64,000 nucleotides of DNA from an uncultured Pseudomonadota bacterium (GCA_903861005.1 CAIOSP010000200.1:21782-85781); one strand, 5' to 3'. Counted from the first letter of the stretch, positions 1 through 9,134 are shown. Program-made: numbers and translations. The notes: generated by a model from the sequence alone, not told the origin.

Positions 1-497
1 GCGCGTTCATCTACCCCTTCCGCATGCGCGTGAAGCCGGGCGACCGGATGCCGATCCTGGTCGCGGCCATGGCCGTGTGCTTCAACACCCTGAATTCGGT
101 CGTGAACGCGCCGATGGCGTCGGGCGGTGTCCAGCCTTGGACCAACGCCTGGCTCATAGACCCGCGCTTCCTGGTGGGCATCGCCCTGTTCGGCGTGGGG
201 ACCTGGATCAACCGACAGGCCGACGCTTCGCTCCGCGCGCTCCGCAAGCCCGGCGAGACTGGCTACAAGATCCCGACCGGCGGTCTCTACGAGTGGATCA
301 CCTGCCCCAACTACTTCGGGGAGTGCCTGGCCTGGGCCGGCTGGGCCATCGCCACATGGTCCACCGCAGGGCTCGGATTCGCCGTCTACACCGCCGCCAA
401 CTTGGTCCCACGCGCCTTGCAGAACCACGCGTGGTACCAGTCCCAGTTCCCGGACTACCCGAAAAGTCGTCGGGCCATCCTGCCCTGGATCCTTTGA
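1..497 (+). CDS. 3-oxo-5-alpha-steroid 4-dehydrogenase family protein, C-terminal part
   Basis: The left window edge cuts off the 5' end; the open frame runs in from base 3 and stops at 495-497. The visible ~165 residues match the C-terminal half of the steroid 5-alpha-reductase / DUF1295 family of NADPH-dependent membrane enzymes. Seen directly: an IYPFR stretch at the edge, several hydrophobic segments, and the family's terminal region with GGLYEWITCPNYFGE followed by a short segment ending near FPDYPKSRRAILPWIL. In this family the conserved C-terminal block binds NADPH. The substrate (steroid or other enone lipid) cannot be told from this fragment. It lies upstream of an unrelated hypothetical gene, with about 100 bases between. 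Confidence 0.85.
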   Translation, partial: AFIYPFRMRVKPGDRMPILVAAMAVCFNTLNSVVNAPMASGGVQPWTNAWLIDPRFLVGIALFGVGTWINRQADASLRALRKPGETGYKIPTGGLYEWITCPNYFGECLAWAGWAIATWSTAGLGFAVYTAANLVPRALQNHAWYQSQFPDYPKSRRAILPWIL

Positions 498-597
498 CAT
501 CGGCTGGACACGCAGCCGCTGTGGCAATTTGATGCTTGACCCAGCCCACCGCCATTGAGACAACGTCCGTGGACGCTTGCTCGTCATGGGGTGAACT

Positions 598-1146
598 TTG
601 ACCGCACGACAACTTCTGGAGGACTTCGGACACGCAGTCCGCGCCTTCCTAGACCTCGACGAGGACGGCGAGATCACCGCCTGGGATCGCCACTCGGTCT
701 TCAAGCTGGACGCGGCCTTCCGCGACGTCTTCAAGGAGATGGCGTGCGCCGAGAAGCCGCCTCGCTGTTGGCTGCTGATGACCCGGCGCGACGAGGGTGA
801 GCTGTACTACACGCTCTGGTGGTGTCCGGAGCAGGGGCTGGCGCAGGACGTGTGGCCGGTGGTCGAGCTGTCGGAGAGCGGCGACGCGGCGGTGCTCGCC
901 GGGAACGCCGAGGACTGGCTCGCGGCCATGCTCTACACGGGCGGCTCCTCCGGGGGCGGCGCCGAAGAGGACCTGGACTCTGCCCGTGACGAGGCGACCG
1001 GCGCCGCGATGGGTCTCGCCAACGAGCTGCGCGAGGAGCTTGACCTGGATCTGGCCGACGCCGAGGCGCTCGCCGAGCGCTACGAGGCCGCCCAGGATCG
1101 TTGGTCCGACGCGTGGATGGACGCCGTCGAAGGGATCGACACCTAG
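598..1146 (+). CDS. Hypothetical acidic protein, 182 aa
   Basis: I do not recognise this protein. The start is taken as TTG at 598, because the only upstream in-frame ATG (586) runs straight into a stop. A purine-rich GGGGTGA lies about 5 bases upstream of the TTG. The N-terminal third contains a D-x-D-E-D-G-E stretch (about residues 19-26) resembling an acidic EF-hand-like loop. The middle has Trp-rich strands (TLWWCPEQG). The C-terminal 60 residues are strongly acidic and helical. There is no signal peptide or membrane segment, so it is probably cytoplasmic. It converges on the CAP lipoprotein gene, with one base between their ends. Confidence 0.7.
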   Translation: MTARQLLEDFGHAVRAFLDLDEDGEITAWDRHSVFKLDAAFRDVFKEMACAEKPPRCWLLMTRRDEGELYYTLWWCPEQGLAQDVWPVVELSESGDAAVLAGNAEDWLAAMLYTGGSSGGGAEEDLDSARDEATGAAMGLANELREELDLDLADAEALAERYEAAQDRWSDAWMDAVEGIDT

Positions 1147-1147
1147 C

Positions 1148-2170
1148 CTACGGCGCGTCGGTGTCCGGAGCGTCAGTGTCGGGCAAGTCTGTGTCCGGCG
1201 AGTCCGTGTCGGTGGGTGTGGGCGACGTACGGAAGGTGGTGTGCACCATCGTGGTGCCGAACAGGCTCGTGATCTCCGCATCGACCGCGTACTCGGTGTC
1301 GACCGCGAGCGGGGCGTTCGGCGCGAGCACGATCGTGGTTCGCAAGAACCCCGCGAACGTGCCGGTCGGCGGGATCACGCGGATCGGGACCTCCTTGCCG
1401 TCCGGGTTGGTCAGCGTCGCCGACACGACCGCGATCTGGAACGGGTTGATCGACACGTGGCCCTGCTGGTCGCTGCCCATGGTGATCGTCACCGGGAAAC
1501 CGATCCACTTGTGATTCGTGAGCTTGTCGTCCCACACCTGCGCGAGGTCAGTCCAGGCCGCCGGCACGTCCTCCTGGCCATCCTTCGGGTACACGACCGG
1601 GCGGAGCAGCCGGGTGCCTGAGGGGATCGCCGCGAACACGTCCGTGTACGCCCGCTCGACGCCGCCAAGCGTGACCGTCGCCTCGCCGACGCCGAGCACC
1701 TTGGGCTGGAACAACGCGTCCCGAACGGACGGCTCCATGATCCACCGGTCTGGGTCCACGTCCGCGTGAAAGCGGAAGATGCCCCAGATGTTGGTCGGCA
1801 GACCACCGGCGACCGTCACGCCGGTCTTCGCGTTTCGGTCGTAGGGCGACAGCCCCGTGTACCCGTCGGTGCCCTCCACCTCGCGGACGACCCCGTTCCA
1901 GTCACGGACGTCGACCTTGGGCGCGGGGCCGAGCACGTCGTTCACCTCAAGCCAGTGCGCGTGCGCCTCAGCGGCAGCCTGCACGCCGCTGGAGACGCTC
2001 ATATGCGGCAGGCCCAGGTAGCCCCGGTAGCAGTTGACCCGGGCCAGCACATCCGGTGACCCGTTCAGCAACGACGCGCCTGGGAGCGATGAAGCGCAGC
2101 CCTCGTCGACCGTGGCTGTCCCGTTCGAGCAGGCGCCGACCAGCAACGCGACCAGCGAAACGCAGCGCAT
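1148..2170 (-). CDS. CAP/SCP-domain-like lipoprotein with Asp-Thr-Asp-rich tail
   Basis: Start ATG at 2170 is chosen over GTG 2182 because a GGAGG lies six bases upstream and the lipobox LVGA-C then falls at about residues 12-16. The mature protein begins with a region rich in Ala/His helices (ARVNCYRGYLGLP, AEAHAHWLEVN) that resembles the cysteine-rich secretory / PR-1 (CAP) fold found in many exported bacterial proteins. A beta-rich region follows, probably Ig-like. The last 20 residues are a low-complexity acidic T-D-S/P-D repeat with no sorting signal or membrane anchor. It is likely attached to the outer or inner membrane through the lipid. The function is unknown; the CAP call rests on pattern recognition only. 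Confidence 0.7.
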   Translation of the reverse strand: MRCVSLVALLVGACSNGTATVDEGCASSLPGASLLNGSPDVLARVNCYRGYLGLPHMSVSSGVQAAAEAHAHWLEVNDVLGPAPKVDVRDWNGVVREVEGTDGYTGLSPYDRNAKTGVTVAGGLPTNIWGIFRFHADVDPDRWIMEPSVRDALFQPKVLGVGEATVTLGGVERAYTDVFAAIPSGTRLLRPVVYPKDGQEDVPAAWTDLAQVWDDKLTNHKWIGFPVTITMGSDQQGHVSINPFQIAVVSATLTNPDGKEVPIRVIPPTGTFAGFLRTTIVLAPNAPLAVDTEYAVDAEITSLFGTTMVHTTFRTSPTPTDTDSPDTDLPDTDAPDTDAP

Positions 2171-2224
2171 GAGGGCCTCCACAGACAGTGTACCGGACGC
2201 CGACGCGACCGGCGACCCGTACGC

Positions 2225-3442
2225 TCAGTCCAGCGCCCAGACCCCGACCTTGAGGTAGTGCCCCTCCGGGAAGGTCACGAGCGCGGGGTGGTCCACGGCG
2301 GCGCCCAAGAACGCGAGCTCACGGGCGGTGCGCTCGGCCCGCTTGAAGCCCTCAGCCATGGCTCCGCGGAATTCGCGCGGGGAGACCTGCCCTTGGTTGG
2401 ACGCGACGACCAACAGCCCGCGGCGATCGAGCACCCGCACCGCCGCCGCCACCAGCCGAGGGAGGTCCTTCTTGGCCGACCACATACCCTCGGGGCCGTG
2501 GGAGAAGCTGGGCGGGTCCACCACGACCAGATCGAAGCGACGCCCCGTCCGTCGGAAGCGGTCGAGCACGCGGAAGGAGTCCTCGGCGAGGAACTCGGAC
2601 GCGTCAGGATCCAGCCCGTTCGCCACGAAGTTGGCCTTGGCGCGCTCCAGCGACACCACCGCCAAATCCACGCTTACCGCCTCGGCCGCGCCGCCACGCA
2701 TGGCCGCCACCGAGAACCCGGCCGTGTAGGCGAACGTGTTGAGCACACGACGACCGGCCCAGTGCGGGGCCAGCCAGGCGCGGACGTCACGCATGTCCGG
2801 GTAGCTGCCCACGTCCGGGCCCTCGCCAGGGCGCACGCGCATGGCCATCCCGCGCTCGAGCACGACGACCTCGCCGCCCTCCGGTGCCTGGCCGTAGAGC
2901 CAGCCGGGCGCCGGCGTGAACTGGGACGGGTCACGCGTGTCGCGAGAGTCGAGCCGGTAGCACAGGAACACGCCCAGCGGCGCCAAGCGCTCGACCAGCG
3001 CGTCGACCAGCAGCGGCAGCAGCGAGCGCACCGCGGGCGTGTCGAGGATGACCGTCAGGTAGTCCCCCCACTTGTCCACGCGCACGCCGGGGAGCGCGTC
3101 GTTCTCGCCGTGCACCAGGCGAGCGCAGTTGGTGTCCTCGGACAGCACGAGCCGTTCACGCAGGGTGATCGCGTCGTCCAAGCGGCCGCGCATCCACGCC
3201 TCGTCGAGCAGGCCGCCGTCGACGCGGTACACGCGCGCCGCGATCCAGGCGTCGTCCGTCAGCGCGCGCCCGAGCACGGTGCCGTCGGCCGCCTCCAGCA
3301 GCACCTCGGTGCCCGCAGGCTTGGGGAGCTGCCCCACCACCTCGTTCGGGTAGACCCACGGGAAGCCCTGACGCAGCCAGGTCGCCGAGTGCCCGTTCAC
3401 GCGCAGGCGCCGCCCCGCGTTCTTGTCGTCACCACGCGCCAT
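2225..3442 (-). CDS. RlmI-like class I rRNA methyltransferase (23S rRNA m5C1962 family)
   Basis: At 405 aa it matches the usual length of the RlmI/RlmL-C family. An N-terminal PUA-like RNA-binding domain (about residues 10-75) precedes a central EEHEE-type linker and a SAM-dependent Rossmann methyltransferase domain from about residue 190. Visible motifs are the SAM-binding block LNTFAYTAGF (234-243), the acidic end of the next strand (SVD) and the catalytic DPPSF (309-313). The family uses SAM to methylate a cytosine (or guanosine in relatives) in 23S rRNA. The ATG at 3442 overlaps the end of the upstream AstE-like gene, so the two are translationally coupled although functionally unrelated. 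Exact target base is inferred from family only. Confidence 0.85.
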   Translation of the reverse strand: MARGDDKNAGRRLRVNGHSATWLRQGFPWVYPNEVVGQLPKPAGTEVLLEAADGTVLGRALTDDAWIAARVYRVDGGLLDEAWMRGRLDDAITLRERLVLSEDTNCARLVHGENDALPGVRVDKWGDYLTVILDTPAVRSLLPLLVDALVERLAPLGVFLCYRLDSRDTRDPSQFTPAPGWLYGQAPEGGEVVVLERGMAMRVRPGEGPDVGSYPDMRDVRAWLAPHWAGRRVLNTFAYTAGFSVAAMRGGAAEAVSVDLAVVSLERAKANFVANGLDPDASEFLAEDSFRVLDRFRRTGRRFDLVVVDPPSFSHGPEGMWSAKKDLPRLVAAAVRVLDRRGLLVVASNQGQVSPREFRGAMAEGFKRAERTARELAFLGAAVDHPALVTFPEGHYLKVGVWALD

Positions 3443-4452
3443 CAGAGCCGCTCCGAGTCGGGGATGCCCAGCGTACCCAGCAGGGCGCCCGGCGCCACCC
3501 AGCTCGCTTCGACCCAGCTCATCAACACGCCGTCGTCCGTCGCGATGATCGACTCGGCGACGTCACCGGTGATCGTGCGGAGCCACGCGAGCACGTCGCC
3601 CTTGGCGAACCGATCGCCAGGCTCCAGACGCGGGTCGAACAGACCGGCCACCCGGGCGCGGGGCGTGGGCGCGCGACGCCACACGCCTTCCACCTTGGTC
3701 GAGTCCGGGTGCGTCACGTGGTCGACCAGGCCGCAGGAGCCCAGGATGCCCAGCGTGGCGCCCAGCGCCTTGGCGACCGACCGCGAGTCCATCCAACGCC
3801 GCGGCCCGACCTCAAGCGTGACGGACGGCGTTTGGAGCACGTTCACCACCGCGCCAGCCAGCGAGCGATCCAGGCCGAACTGCACGTACGCCTCGTCGGG
3901 GTACTCGCGCAGCACGGTCAGGCCGGTCGCGTCCGCCAAGGCGAGCAGCCGCTCGCCGAGCTTGCGCCTGGCCTCGCCCGCGCTCTGTACCGGGCGGTCG
4001 ACGATCACGTACGGCAAGGCGCAAGGCGCGTCGGCGTGCAGGTCGACCACCAGATCGGGCCGCCGCGCCGACAGGTCGTGCCAGATCGACGCGGCGAGTC
4101 GGCTGCCGGAGGTGCCGCGCGCGTTGCCGGGGAACAGCCGGTTCAGGTCGACGTCGTCCGCGGGGACGTGCCGGGTCTGCGCGCGCAGCCCGGTGGGGTT
4201 GCACGACGGATACAGCGCGATCGTCCCCCGGAAGGGGTTCGCCTGGAGCCACATGTCCAGCCGGTGCGCGACCGCCACGCCGATCGTCTCATCGCCGTGC
4301 AGGTTCGCCGTGATCACCGCGCACGGGCCGGGCGTCGCCGACTGGTGCACCAACACCGGCACCTCCACGCCCGCCACCGCGCGACGCCCGTCCAGGACGA
4401 CGCGCTCGATCGAGCGGATGGCGCGAGGTGCCGTGGCCGACAGCGGATTCAA
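3442..4452 (-). CDS. Succinylglutamate desuccinylase/aspartoacylase (AstE/AspA) family zinc hydrolase
   Basis: The protein has 336 residues with the carboxypeptidase-like M14 fold used by aspartoacylases. The zinc ligands are visible as H52-x-x-E55 in NLHGDE and H139 in DLHAD. The substrate-binding DLNRLFPG is at 102-109, and the general base is E214 in TLEVG. The C-terminal ~90 residues form the second, beta-rich domain typical of the family. Such enzymes cleave N-acyl amino acids or related amides. The substrate is not predictable, and no arginine-succinyl pathway genes are nearby. Its 3' end shares one base with the start of the RlmI-like gene. Confidence 0.85.
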   Translation of the reverse strand: MNPLSATAPRAIRSIERVVLDGRRAVAGVEVPVLVHQSATPGPCAVITANLHGDETIGVAVAHRLDMWLQANPFRGTIALYPSCNPTGLRAQTRHVPADDVDLNRLFPGNARGTSGSRLAASIWHDLSARRPDLVVDLHADAPCALPYVIVDRPVQSAGEARRKLGERLLALADATGLTVLREYPDEAYVQFGLDRSLAGAVVNVLQTPSVTLEVGPRRWMDSRSVAKALGATLGILGSCGLVDHVTHPDSTKVEGVWRRAPTPRARVAGLFDPRLEPGDRFAKGDVLAWLRTITGDVAESIIATDDGVLMSWVEASWVAPGALLGTLGIPDSERL

Positions 4453-4514
4453 GAGCGGCTCCGTAGTCCCGGAAATGTCCTGACCCGCCTGACGCGGCCC
4501 GTGCGACGACGCGC

Positions 4515-5228
4515 TTACTCGGCGGCGCCGTCGGCCGGGACCTTGTCCGCGCCGTCTTCCGGGGCGGAGGCAGCCTTGGGCGTGGCGCCCGGCGCCGAAG
4601 GAGCCCAGAGCAGACCGACGATCTTGAGATCGGCGAGCGCTTCCTTGGCGGGAGCAACCTTGGCGTCACCGGCCCAGCCCTCGACGATGTAGCCGAGGTG
4701 CGCGTCCGACGACGCGTGGCAGAAGGCCTTGCCGTCGAGCGGCGACGGCGCGAGCTCGCACACCATGCGCGTCCAGTTCTTGTGGTCGCCCATGCGCAGG
4801 CCGACGCGGCCGTTGAACGGATACTGAACCTTGTCCGACGTGGAGTAGGCGCGCAGGATGGACTTGTTGTCCGTCGCCGGCCACACGTCCGCGACCACGG
4901 CGCCGTCGCGCACGATCTGGACCGTGGCGCCCGGCAGGCCGCCTTCAGCCGCGCGCGCGGTGTAGGGGGCGCCCATCTTGGCGGCGATGCCTTCCACCGT
5001 GGGGAGCGTGTCCGAGGTCAGGTTGCCAAAGCGCTTGGGGACGACGTGGACCATGTCCGGGCGGCCCTCGGCGGCGCCCGGAGCCTTGGCCTTACGACCC
5101 TTGGCGCCCTGCTGCGCCTGCTCGGCGGGCGCTTCGGGAGCGCTCCCACTGCACGCGACCAGGGTGGCGAACAGGCCAGAGAAGGCCAGCAGACCGACGA
5201 AGCGGGCGGAACGAGCGGACGGAATCAA
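4515..5228 (-). CDS. Lipoprotein, possibly DUF1131-like
   Basis: The TTG at 5228 is preferred as start: it has GGAGG four bases upstream and puts the hydrophobic signal and lipobox LVA-C (about residues 22-26) in the right place. The longer in-frame extension to 5306 would run into the divergent promoter region. After an Ala/Lys/Pro-rich linker comes one globular domain of about 130 residues containing GLPGATVQIVRDG, VGLRMGDHKNW and two Cys residues, then an Ala-rich acidic tail. The layout is reminiscent of the RpoE-regulated lipoprotein family (YfeY, DUF1131), but I cannot confirm it. It is divergent from the halogenase-like gene. Confidence 0.7.
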   Translation of the reverse strand: MIPSARSARFVGLLAFSGLFATLVACSGSAPEAPAEQAQQGAKGRKAKAPGAAEGRPDMVHVVPKRFGNLTSDTLPTVEGIAAKMGAPYTARAAEGGLPGATVQIVRDGAVVADVWPATDNKSILRAYSTSDKVQYPFNGRVGLRMGDHKNWTRMVCELAPSPLDGKAFCHASSDAHLGYIVEGWAGDAKVAPAKEALADLKIVGLLWAPSAPGATPKAASAPEDGADKVPADGAAE

Positions 5229-5353
5229 GAGGCCTCCACGGGCCGACCAAACGGCCCGATCAACGCGGCCACGGTAGCCGCGGAACGCTGCCGTGTCGAC
5301 CCGCAAACAACCGGCTACTCAAGCAACCCTCACTACACACCGGGAGGCTCACC

Positions 5354-6613
5354 TTGAGCCAGGTCCAGACCGTCGCCATCCTCGGAGGCGGACCGTCCGG
5401 CGCCGCGCTGGCCGTTTGGCTCGCCCGCGCAGGCAAGACCGTGGTCCTGTTCGACCCAGGCAAGCGCCCGCCGCTGATCGTCGGCGAATCGCTCATCCCC
5501 GCGATCATGCCCTTCCTGTTCGACCTGGGCATCGCGGACGAGGTCAAGAGCTACAGCAAGATCAAGCCCGGCGCGACCTTCATCCTGGACAAAGGCAGGA
5601 CGATCCACTCGTTCAAGTTCGACACGGTGCCCGGCGCCAAGTGCACGTACGCCTACAACGTGCCGCGCGAGAAGTACGACGCCACCTTCCGCGCCGCCGC
5701 CGCGCGCGCCGGCGCCACCGTGCTCACCCACCGCGCCCAGGTGGAGGCGGTCGAGGGCACCGACAAGCTCAAGCTCGCCGACGCGACCCTGGCCGCCGCC
5801 GAGGTCCTGGGCGGCAAGCAGCCCGACTGGATCATCGACGCGACCGGCCGTTCGCGCAAGTTCGCGCGGCTGCTCGGCCTGGAGGCCGACGAGGGCCCCC
5901 GCAAGGACATCGCGCTGTTCGCCCACTGCGACGACGTGCCCTCGCTCGACGAAGGACACGTGCACACCGAGGTCATGGACTGGGGCTGGTCCTGGCGCAT
6001 CCCGCTGCCCGACCGCATGAGCGTGGGCTTCGTGCTGCCGGCCGAGCGCGCCGCCCAGTACGGCGACACCGACGAGGCGCGCTTCGACAACATCCTCAAG
6101 CGCGACTCGATCGCCGCCAAGTGGAACGTGAACGCCAAGCGCATCACGCCGGTGGTGCGCTTCAACAACTGGTCGCTCGTCGCGCGACGCGGCGTGGGCG
6201 AGAACTGGGCGCTCGTCGGCGACGCCTTCGGCTTCGTCGACCCCGTGTTCTCGAGCGGCATGATGCTCGCGCTCACCTCCGCCAACGAGCTGGCGATGGC
6301 GCTCACCAAGGGCGACGGCAGCATGAAGGCCATGAAGAAGTACGAGGCCGATCAGGCGTCGCATGTGCGTGGCTGGCAGGAGGCCGTCGAGACCTTCTAC
6401 AACGGCAAGCTGTGGTCCATCCTGGACGTCGGCATGCGCATGAAGGAGACGACGTGGTTCGGACGTTTGGTCGCCCCGCACTTCGAGGCGAACATCCCCA
6501 AGGTGTTCACCGGCGAAGCCGCCCGCGACAAGCACGCGCTCCAGCTGATCCGGACCATGTGCAAGTACGGCCTGGTCGACGTCGACGTCGCCAAGTTCGC
6601 GGTCCACAGCTAG
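5354..6613 (+). CDS. Flavin-dependent halogenase-like FAD monooxygenase
   Basis: This 419-aa protein starts at TTG 5354, with GGGAGG about 7 bases upstream. The FAD-binding GGGPSG is at 11-16. GESLIP follows at 44-49, with a lysine (K71) in KPGATF at the position where flavin halogenases carry the HOCl-conducting lysine. The sequence W-S-W-R-I-P (around residues 213-218) fits the WxWxIP halogenase signature, and a second FAD block GDAFGFVDPVFSSG lies near 295. Known family members chlorinate or brominate tryptophan, pyrrole or phenol moieties, or act as geranylgeranyl-reductase-like oxidoreductases. No flavin reductase, carrier protein or biosynthetic cluster is adjacent, so halogenation is unproven. 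Confidence 0.8.
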   Translation: MSQVQTVAILGGGPSGAALAVWLARAGKTVVLFDPGKRPPLIVGESLIPAIMPFLFDLGIADEVKSYSKIKPGATFILDKGRTIHSFKFDTVPGAKCTYAYNVPREKYDATFRAAAARAGATVLTHRAQVEAVEGTDKLKLADATLAAAEVLGGKQPDWIIDATGRSRKFARLLGLEADEGPRKDIALFAHCDDVPSLDEGHVHTEVMDWGWSWRIPLPDRMSVGFVLPAERAAQYGDTDEARFDNILKRDSIAAKWNVNAKRITPVVRFNNWSLVARRGVGENWALVGDAFGFVDPVFSSGMMLALTSANELAMALTKGDGSMKAMKKYEADQASHVRGWQEAVETFYNGKLWSILDVGMRMKETTWFGRLVAPHFEANIPKVFTGEAARDKHALQLIRTMCKYGLVDVDVAKFAVHS

Positions 6614-6616
6614 CGC

Positions 6617-7381
6617 TCAGCTGCCCGCGGACCCGTACCGTCGAAGCCCGGCGCGCCACGCGAGCGCGCCCGCGGCCCCGCACGCGAGCGAGACGACCGG
6701 CCACGCCGCCATCCACGCGGGCGTCGGCAACCCGAGCAGCCAGCAGCCAGGCGCGTAGCCCGCAAACGTGAACGGCAGCGCGGTCACCAACAGCCAGCGC
6801 AACGGTCCCGCGAGCGCATCAGGCGGCCACGCGGCGAAGCTCGTCGCCTGCCAGACGACGGACACCGCGCCGCCCCGCTGCGGGATCCAGAAGCCGCTCG
6901 ACGCGACCGCGAGCGCCACGCCGGCCATGAGCAGCGCGCCGAGCGCGCCGCCGATCACCAAGCGCGCGACCTCGCCCGGTCCGACGTGCGGGCAGGCTGC
7001 CAGCGCGACCGACGCACCCCACAGCGCCGGGAGCGACGCCACCGGGTTCACGCCCTCAGCGATCACCTGTCCAAGCACCGACGTCGGTCGGAGCAGCAGT
7101 CGGTCGAGCCCGCCGTCGAGCACGTAGCGGCTCGGCACCGCGGACACCGGTCTGCTGACCAGGCCCGCGAGCCCACGCGCCACCTCGCCCACACCCCAGC
7201 ACGCGATCATCGCGCGCCGATCCAGCCCCGCAAAGGTGTCGACCCGCGTAAACACCGCCAGCACCATCGCCAAGCCCACGAACGCGCCCGCGAGGTCCGC
7301 GATCACGCCGATGAGCGCGTCGGTTGGCGCGCGCCAACGCTCACGCCCCCGCGCGCGCACCAGCAGGAGCCACGCGTTCAT
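6617..7381 (-). CDS. ABC-2 type transporter permease (ABC2_membrane_6-like)
   Basis: This 254-aa protein has about six hydrophobic segments and an R-rich cytoplasmic loop after the first. The layout (short N-terminus, ALLMAGVALAVASSGFWIPQRGG in the middle, final membrane pair) fits the DUF990 / ABC2_membrane_6 family of paired export permeases. Its ATG overlaps the TGA of the upstream permease in the ATGA arrangement, so the two are translationally coupled and probably form a heterodimer. It is the last gene of the minus-strand cluster that starts near 11443. The substrate is unknown. Confidence 0.82.
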   Translation of the reverse strand: MNAWLLLVRARGRERWRAPTDALIGVIADLAGAFVGLAMVLAVFTRVDTFAGLDRRAMIACWGVGEVARGLAGLVSRPVSAVPSRYVLDGGLDRLLLRPTSVLGQVIAEGVNPVASLPALWGASVALAACPHVGPGEVARLVIGGALGALLMAGVALAVASSGFWIPQRGGAVSVVWQATSFAAWPPDALAGPLRWLLVTALPFTFAGYAPGCWLLGLPTPAWMAAWPVVSLACGAAGALAWRAGLRRYGSAGS

Positions 7382-8148
7382 CCGCCCACCACGGTGAGCG
7401 ACTGCGTCGCACGGCGCCAGGACAGCTCGGCGAGCGCGCAGAGGACCACCGCCCACACCGCCTGGAGCGCGAGCGCCGCGACCGGCCGAGGACCGCCCAT
7501 CCACCACGCCGCGGGCACGGTCGCGAGGCCGGCGGTCGGCAGCCAGGAGAGAGCGCGCGCGACCCCATCCGGCAGCATCGCGTGCGGCACGAGCGCGCCC
7601 GAGATCAGCGGGACCAGCACCTCCTTGAGCCCCACGATGCCTTGGCCCTGCCCGCTCCGCGCGGCGGCGACGCCCACGCAGATCGCCAGCGCGCCGCCGG
7701 TGATCACGCCCAGGCTGAGCGACAGCAGGAAGCCAAGCGCCGACACCACCCCACCGTGCAGCGCGAGCGGGCCAAGCGCCGCGCCCAGGAGCACGAGCGG
7801 CGCGCCGATCACGACGAGCGTCGCGAGCGCGCGCCCCGCGTCGCGCCACAGCAACCAGGACACAAGCCCGATCGGCTTGAGCAGATCCGTCGCGACCTGA
7901 CCGCTCCGCCAGCGCTGCGCCAGGTTGTCGTCGAGGCGGCTGCTCGTCACCCGCGACACCGCCCATGCCAGCACGACCCAGGTCGTCGCGACCCGTGGAT
8001 CCTCACCGCCCGCGCGCGCCGCCGCGTGCCAGGTGCCCGCCGCGGCCAGCATCACCAGCGCGGAGGAGAGCCACGCGATCACCACATCCCCGCGCCACGC
8101 GTACGCGTACTTCGCCCCGAGCCGCAGCAGCGCGAGGCGGCCGGTCAC
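7378..8148 (-). CDS. ABC-2 type transporter permease, partner subunit
   Basis: This 256-aa protein has six predicted membrane helices and the same family character as its downstream partner. It lies between the ATPase (4-base overlap at 8145-8148) and the second permease (4-base overlap at 7378-7381). The gene order ATPase-permease-permease is typical for this export family, in which two different permeases assemble with an ATPase dimer. The short charged loop DDNLAQRWRSGQVATDLLKP after the second helix is the likely coupling helix that contacts the ATPase. That reading is an inference from position. Confidence 0.82.
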   Translation of the reverse strand: MTGRLALLRLGAKYAYAWRGDVVIAWLSSALVMLAAAGTWHAAARAGGEDPRVATTWVVLAWAVSRVTSSRLDDNLAQRWRSGQVATDLLKPIGLVSWLLWRDAGRALATLVVIGAPLVLLGAALGPLALHGGVVSALGFLLSLSLGVITGGALAICVGVAAARSGQGQGIVGLKEVLVPLISGALVPHAMLPDGVARALSWLPTAGLATVPAAWWMGGPRPVAALALQAVWAVVLCALAELSWRRATQSLTVVGG

Positions 8149-9134
8149 CGGTGGGCCTCGTACCAGTCAGCGAGCAGCCGCTCGAGCGACGCCTCGACCG
8201 TGGCCACGTCCATCACGTCGATCGCGTCCAGCACCGCGCGCGTGCGCCCCGCGGCGTCCACGTCGATCGGCACCCGGAGCGCGCCACCCTCGCGTCCGAC
8301 TGCCACGCCCAGGCGCGCCGAGAGCGCCGCGACCGCCTCGTCCGGCACGTGGTCCCGCGGGACAACTCGCAGGGAGCGCACACCACCCAGCCACGTCTTG
8401 AGCGCGGCGGGCGGCCCCTGAAAGATCGGACGTCCGTGGTCGAGCAGGACGACCGCGTCGCAGATCGCGTCGACGTCGTCCAGGTCGTGCGTGGCGAGCA
8501 GCACCGCGGCGCCCCCGTCCGCGCGCGCCCGCACGAAGGAGCGCACACGCGTCCGCACCGACGCGTCGATCCCGATCGTCGGCTCGTCGAGCACCAGCAC
8601 CGATGGTCCGTGCAGGAGGCTCGCTGCCAGGTCGCAGCGCACGCGCTGGCCCAACGACAGCTCTCGCACAGGGCGCGCGAGCAGGTCCTCGATCTCCAGG
8701 GCGGCGACGAGCGACTCGAGGCGCGCCTTGTGCGTCGCGTCGTCCACCCCAAACAGCGCCGCGAGCAGGTCGAACGACTCACGCACCGCCAGATCCCACC
8801 ACAGCTGCGATCGCTGACCGAACACCACGCCCAAGCGCCTCACGACCTGTTCACGCTGCGTGAAGGGATCGAGCCCGTCGATCCGCACCGTCCCGGACGT
8901 CGGCTGAAGCAGCCCGACGAGGCACTTCACCACCGTGGACTTCCCCGCGCCGTTGGCCCCGAGCAACCCCACCACCTGTCCCGCGCGCACGTCGAGATCG
9001 ACACCCTCGATCACGACGCGCTCGCTCACGATCGGCGAGATCCAGTCCGCGACCGCGCCCTTCAACCCCGCCCGACGCGCGCGCATCTGGAACGCCCGAG
9101 ACAGGCCCGCGGCGTGGAGGCGCGCTTCAGCCAT
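8145..9134 (-). CDS. ABC transporter ATP-binding protein (export type)
   Basis: Starting at ATG 9134 gives 329 aa. The Walker A GANGAGKST is at 59-67, the Q-loop is in FGQRSQLWW, the ABC signature reads LSLGQR (159-164; second Gly of the usual LSGGQ replaced by Leu), Walker B VLVLDEPT is at 179-186, and the switch His is H216. The N-terminal ~40 residues before the nucleotide-binding core (FQMRARRAGLKGAVADW) match the extended N-terminus seen in ABC-2 ATPases of the NatA / antibiotic-export type. The C-terminal ~90 residues form an extra regulatory domain. The start overlaps the end of the tcdA-like gene by eight bases, and the end overlaps the first permease. Confidence 0.88.
   Translation of the reverse strand: MAEARLHAAGLSRAFQMRARRAGLKGAVADWISPIVSERVVIEGVDLDVRAGQVVGLLGANGAGKSTVVKCLVGLLQPTSGTVRIDGLDPFTQREQVVRRLGVVFGQRSQLWWDLAVRESFDLLAALFGVDDATHKARLESLVAALEIEDLLARPVRELSLGQRVRCDLAASLLHGPSVLVLDEPTIGIDASVRTRVRSFVRARADGGAAVLLATHDLDDVDAICDAVVLLDHGRPIFQGPPAALKTWLGGVRSLRVVPRDHVPDEAVAALSARLGVAVGREGGALRVPIDVDAAGRTRAVLDAIDVMDVATVEASLERLLADWYEAHR

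Noticed and set aside
494..499. Exact TTGACA -35 hexamer at the end of the steroid-reductase-like gene
   Set aside because: No acceptable -10 element at 16-18 bases, and it overlaps a stop codon, so it was not called a promoter.
2258..4483. A plus-strand open frame of about 741 codons
   Set aside because: Antisense to the RlmI-like and AstE-like genes; no motif or plausible start.
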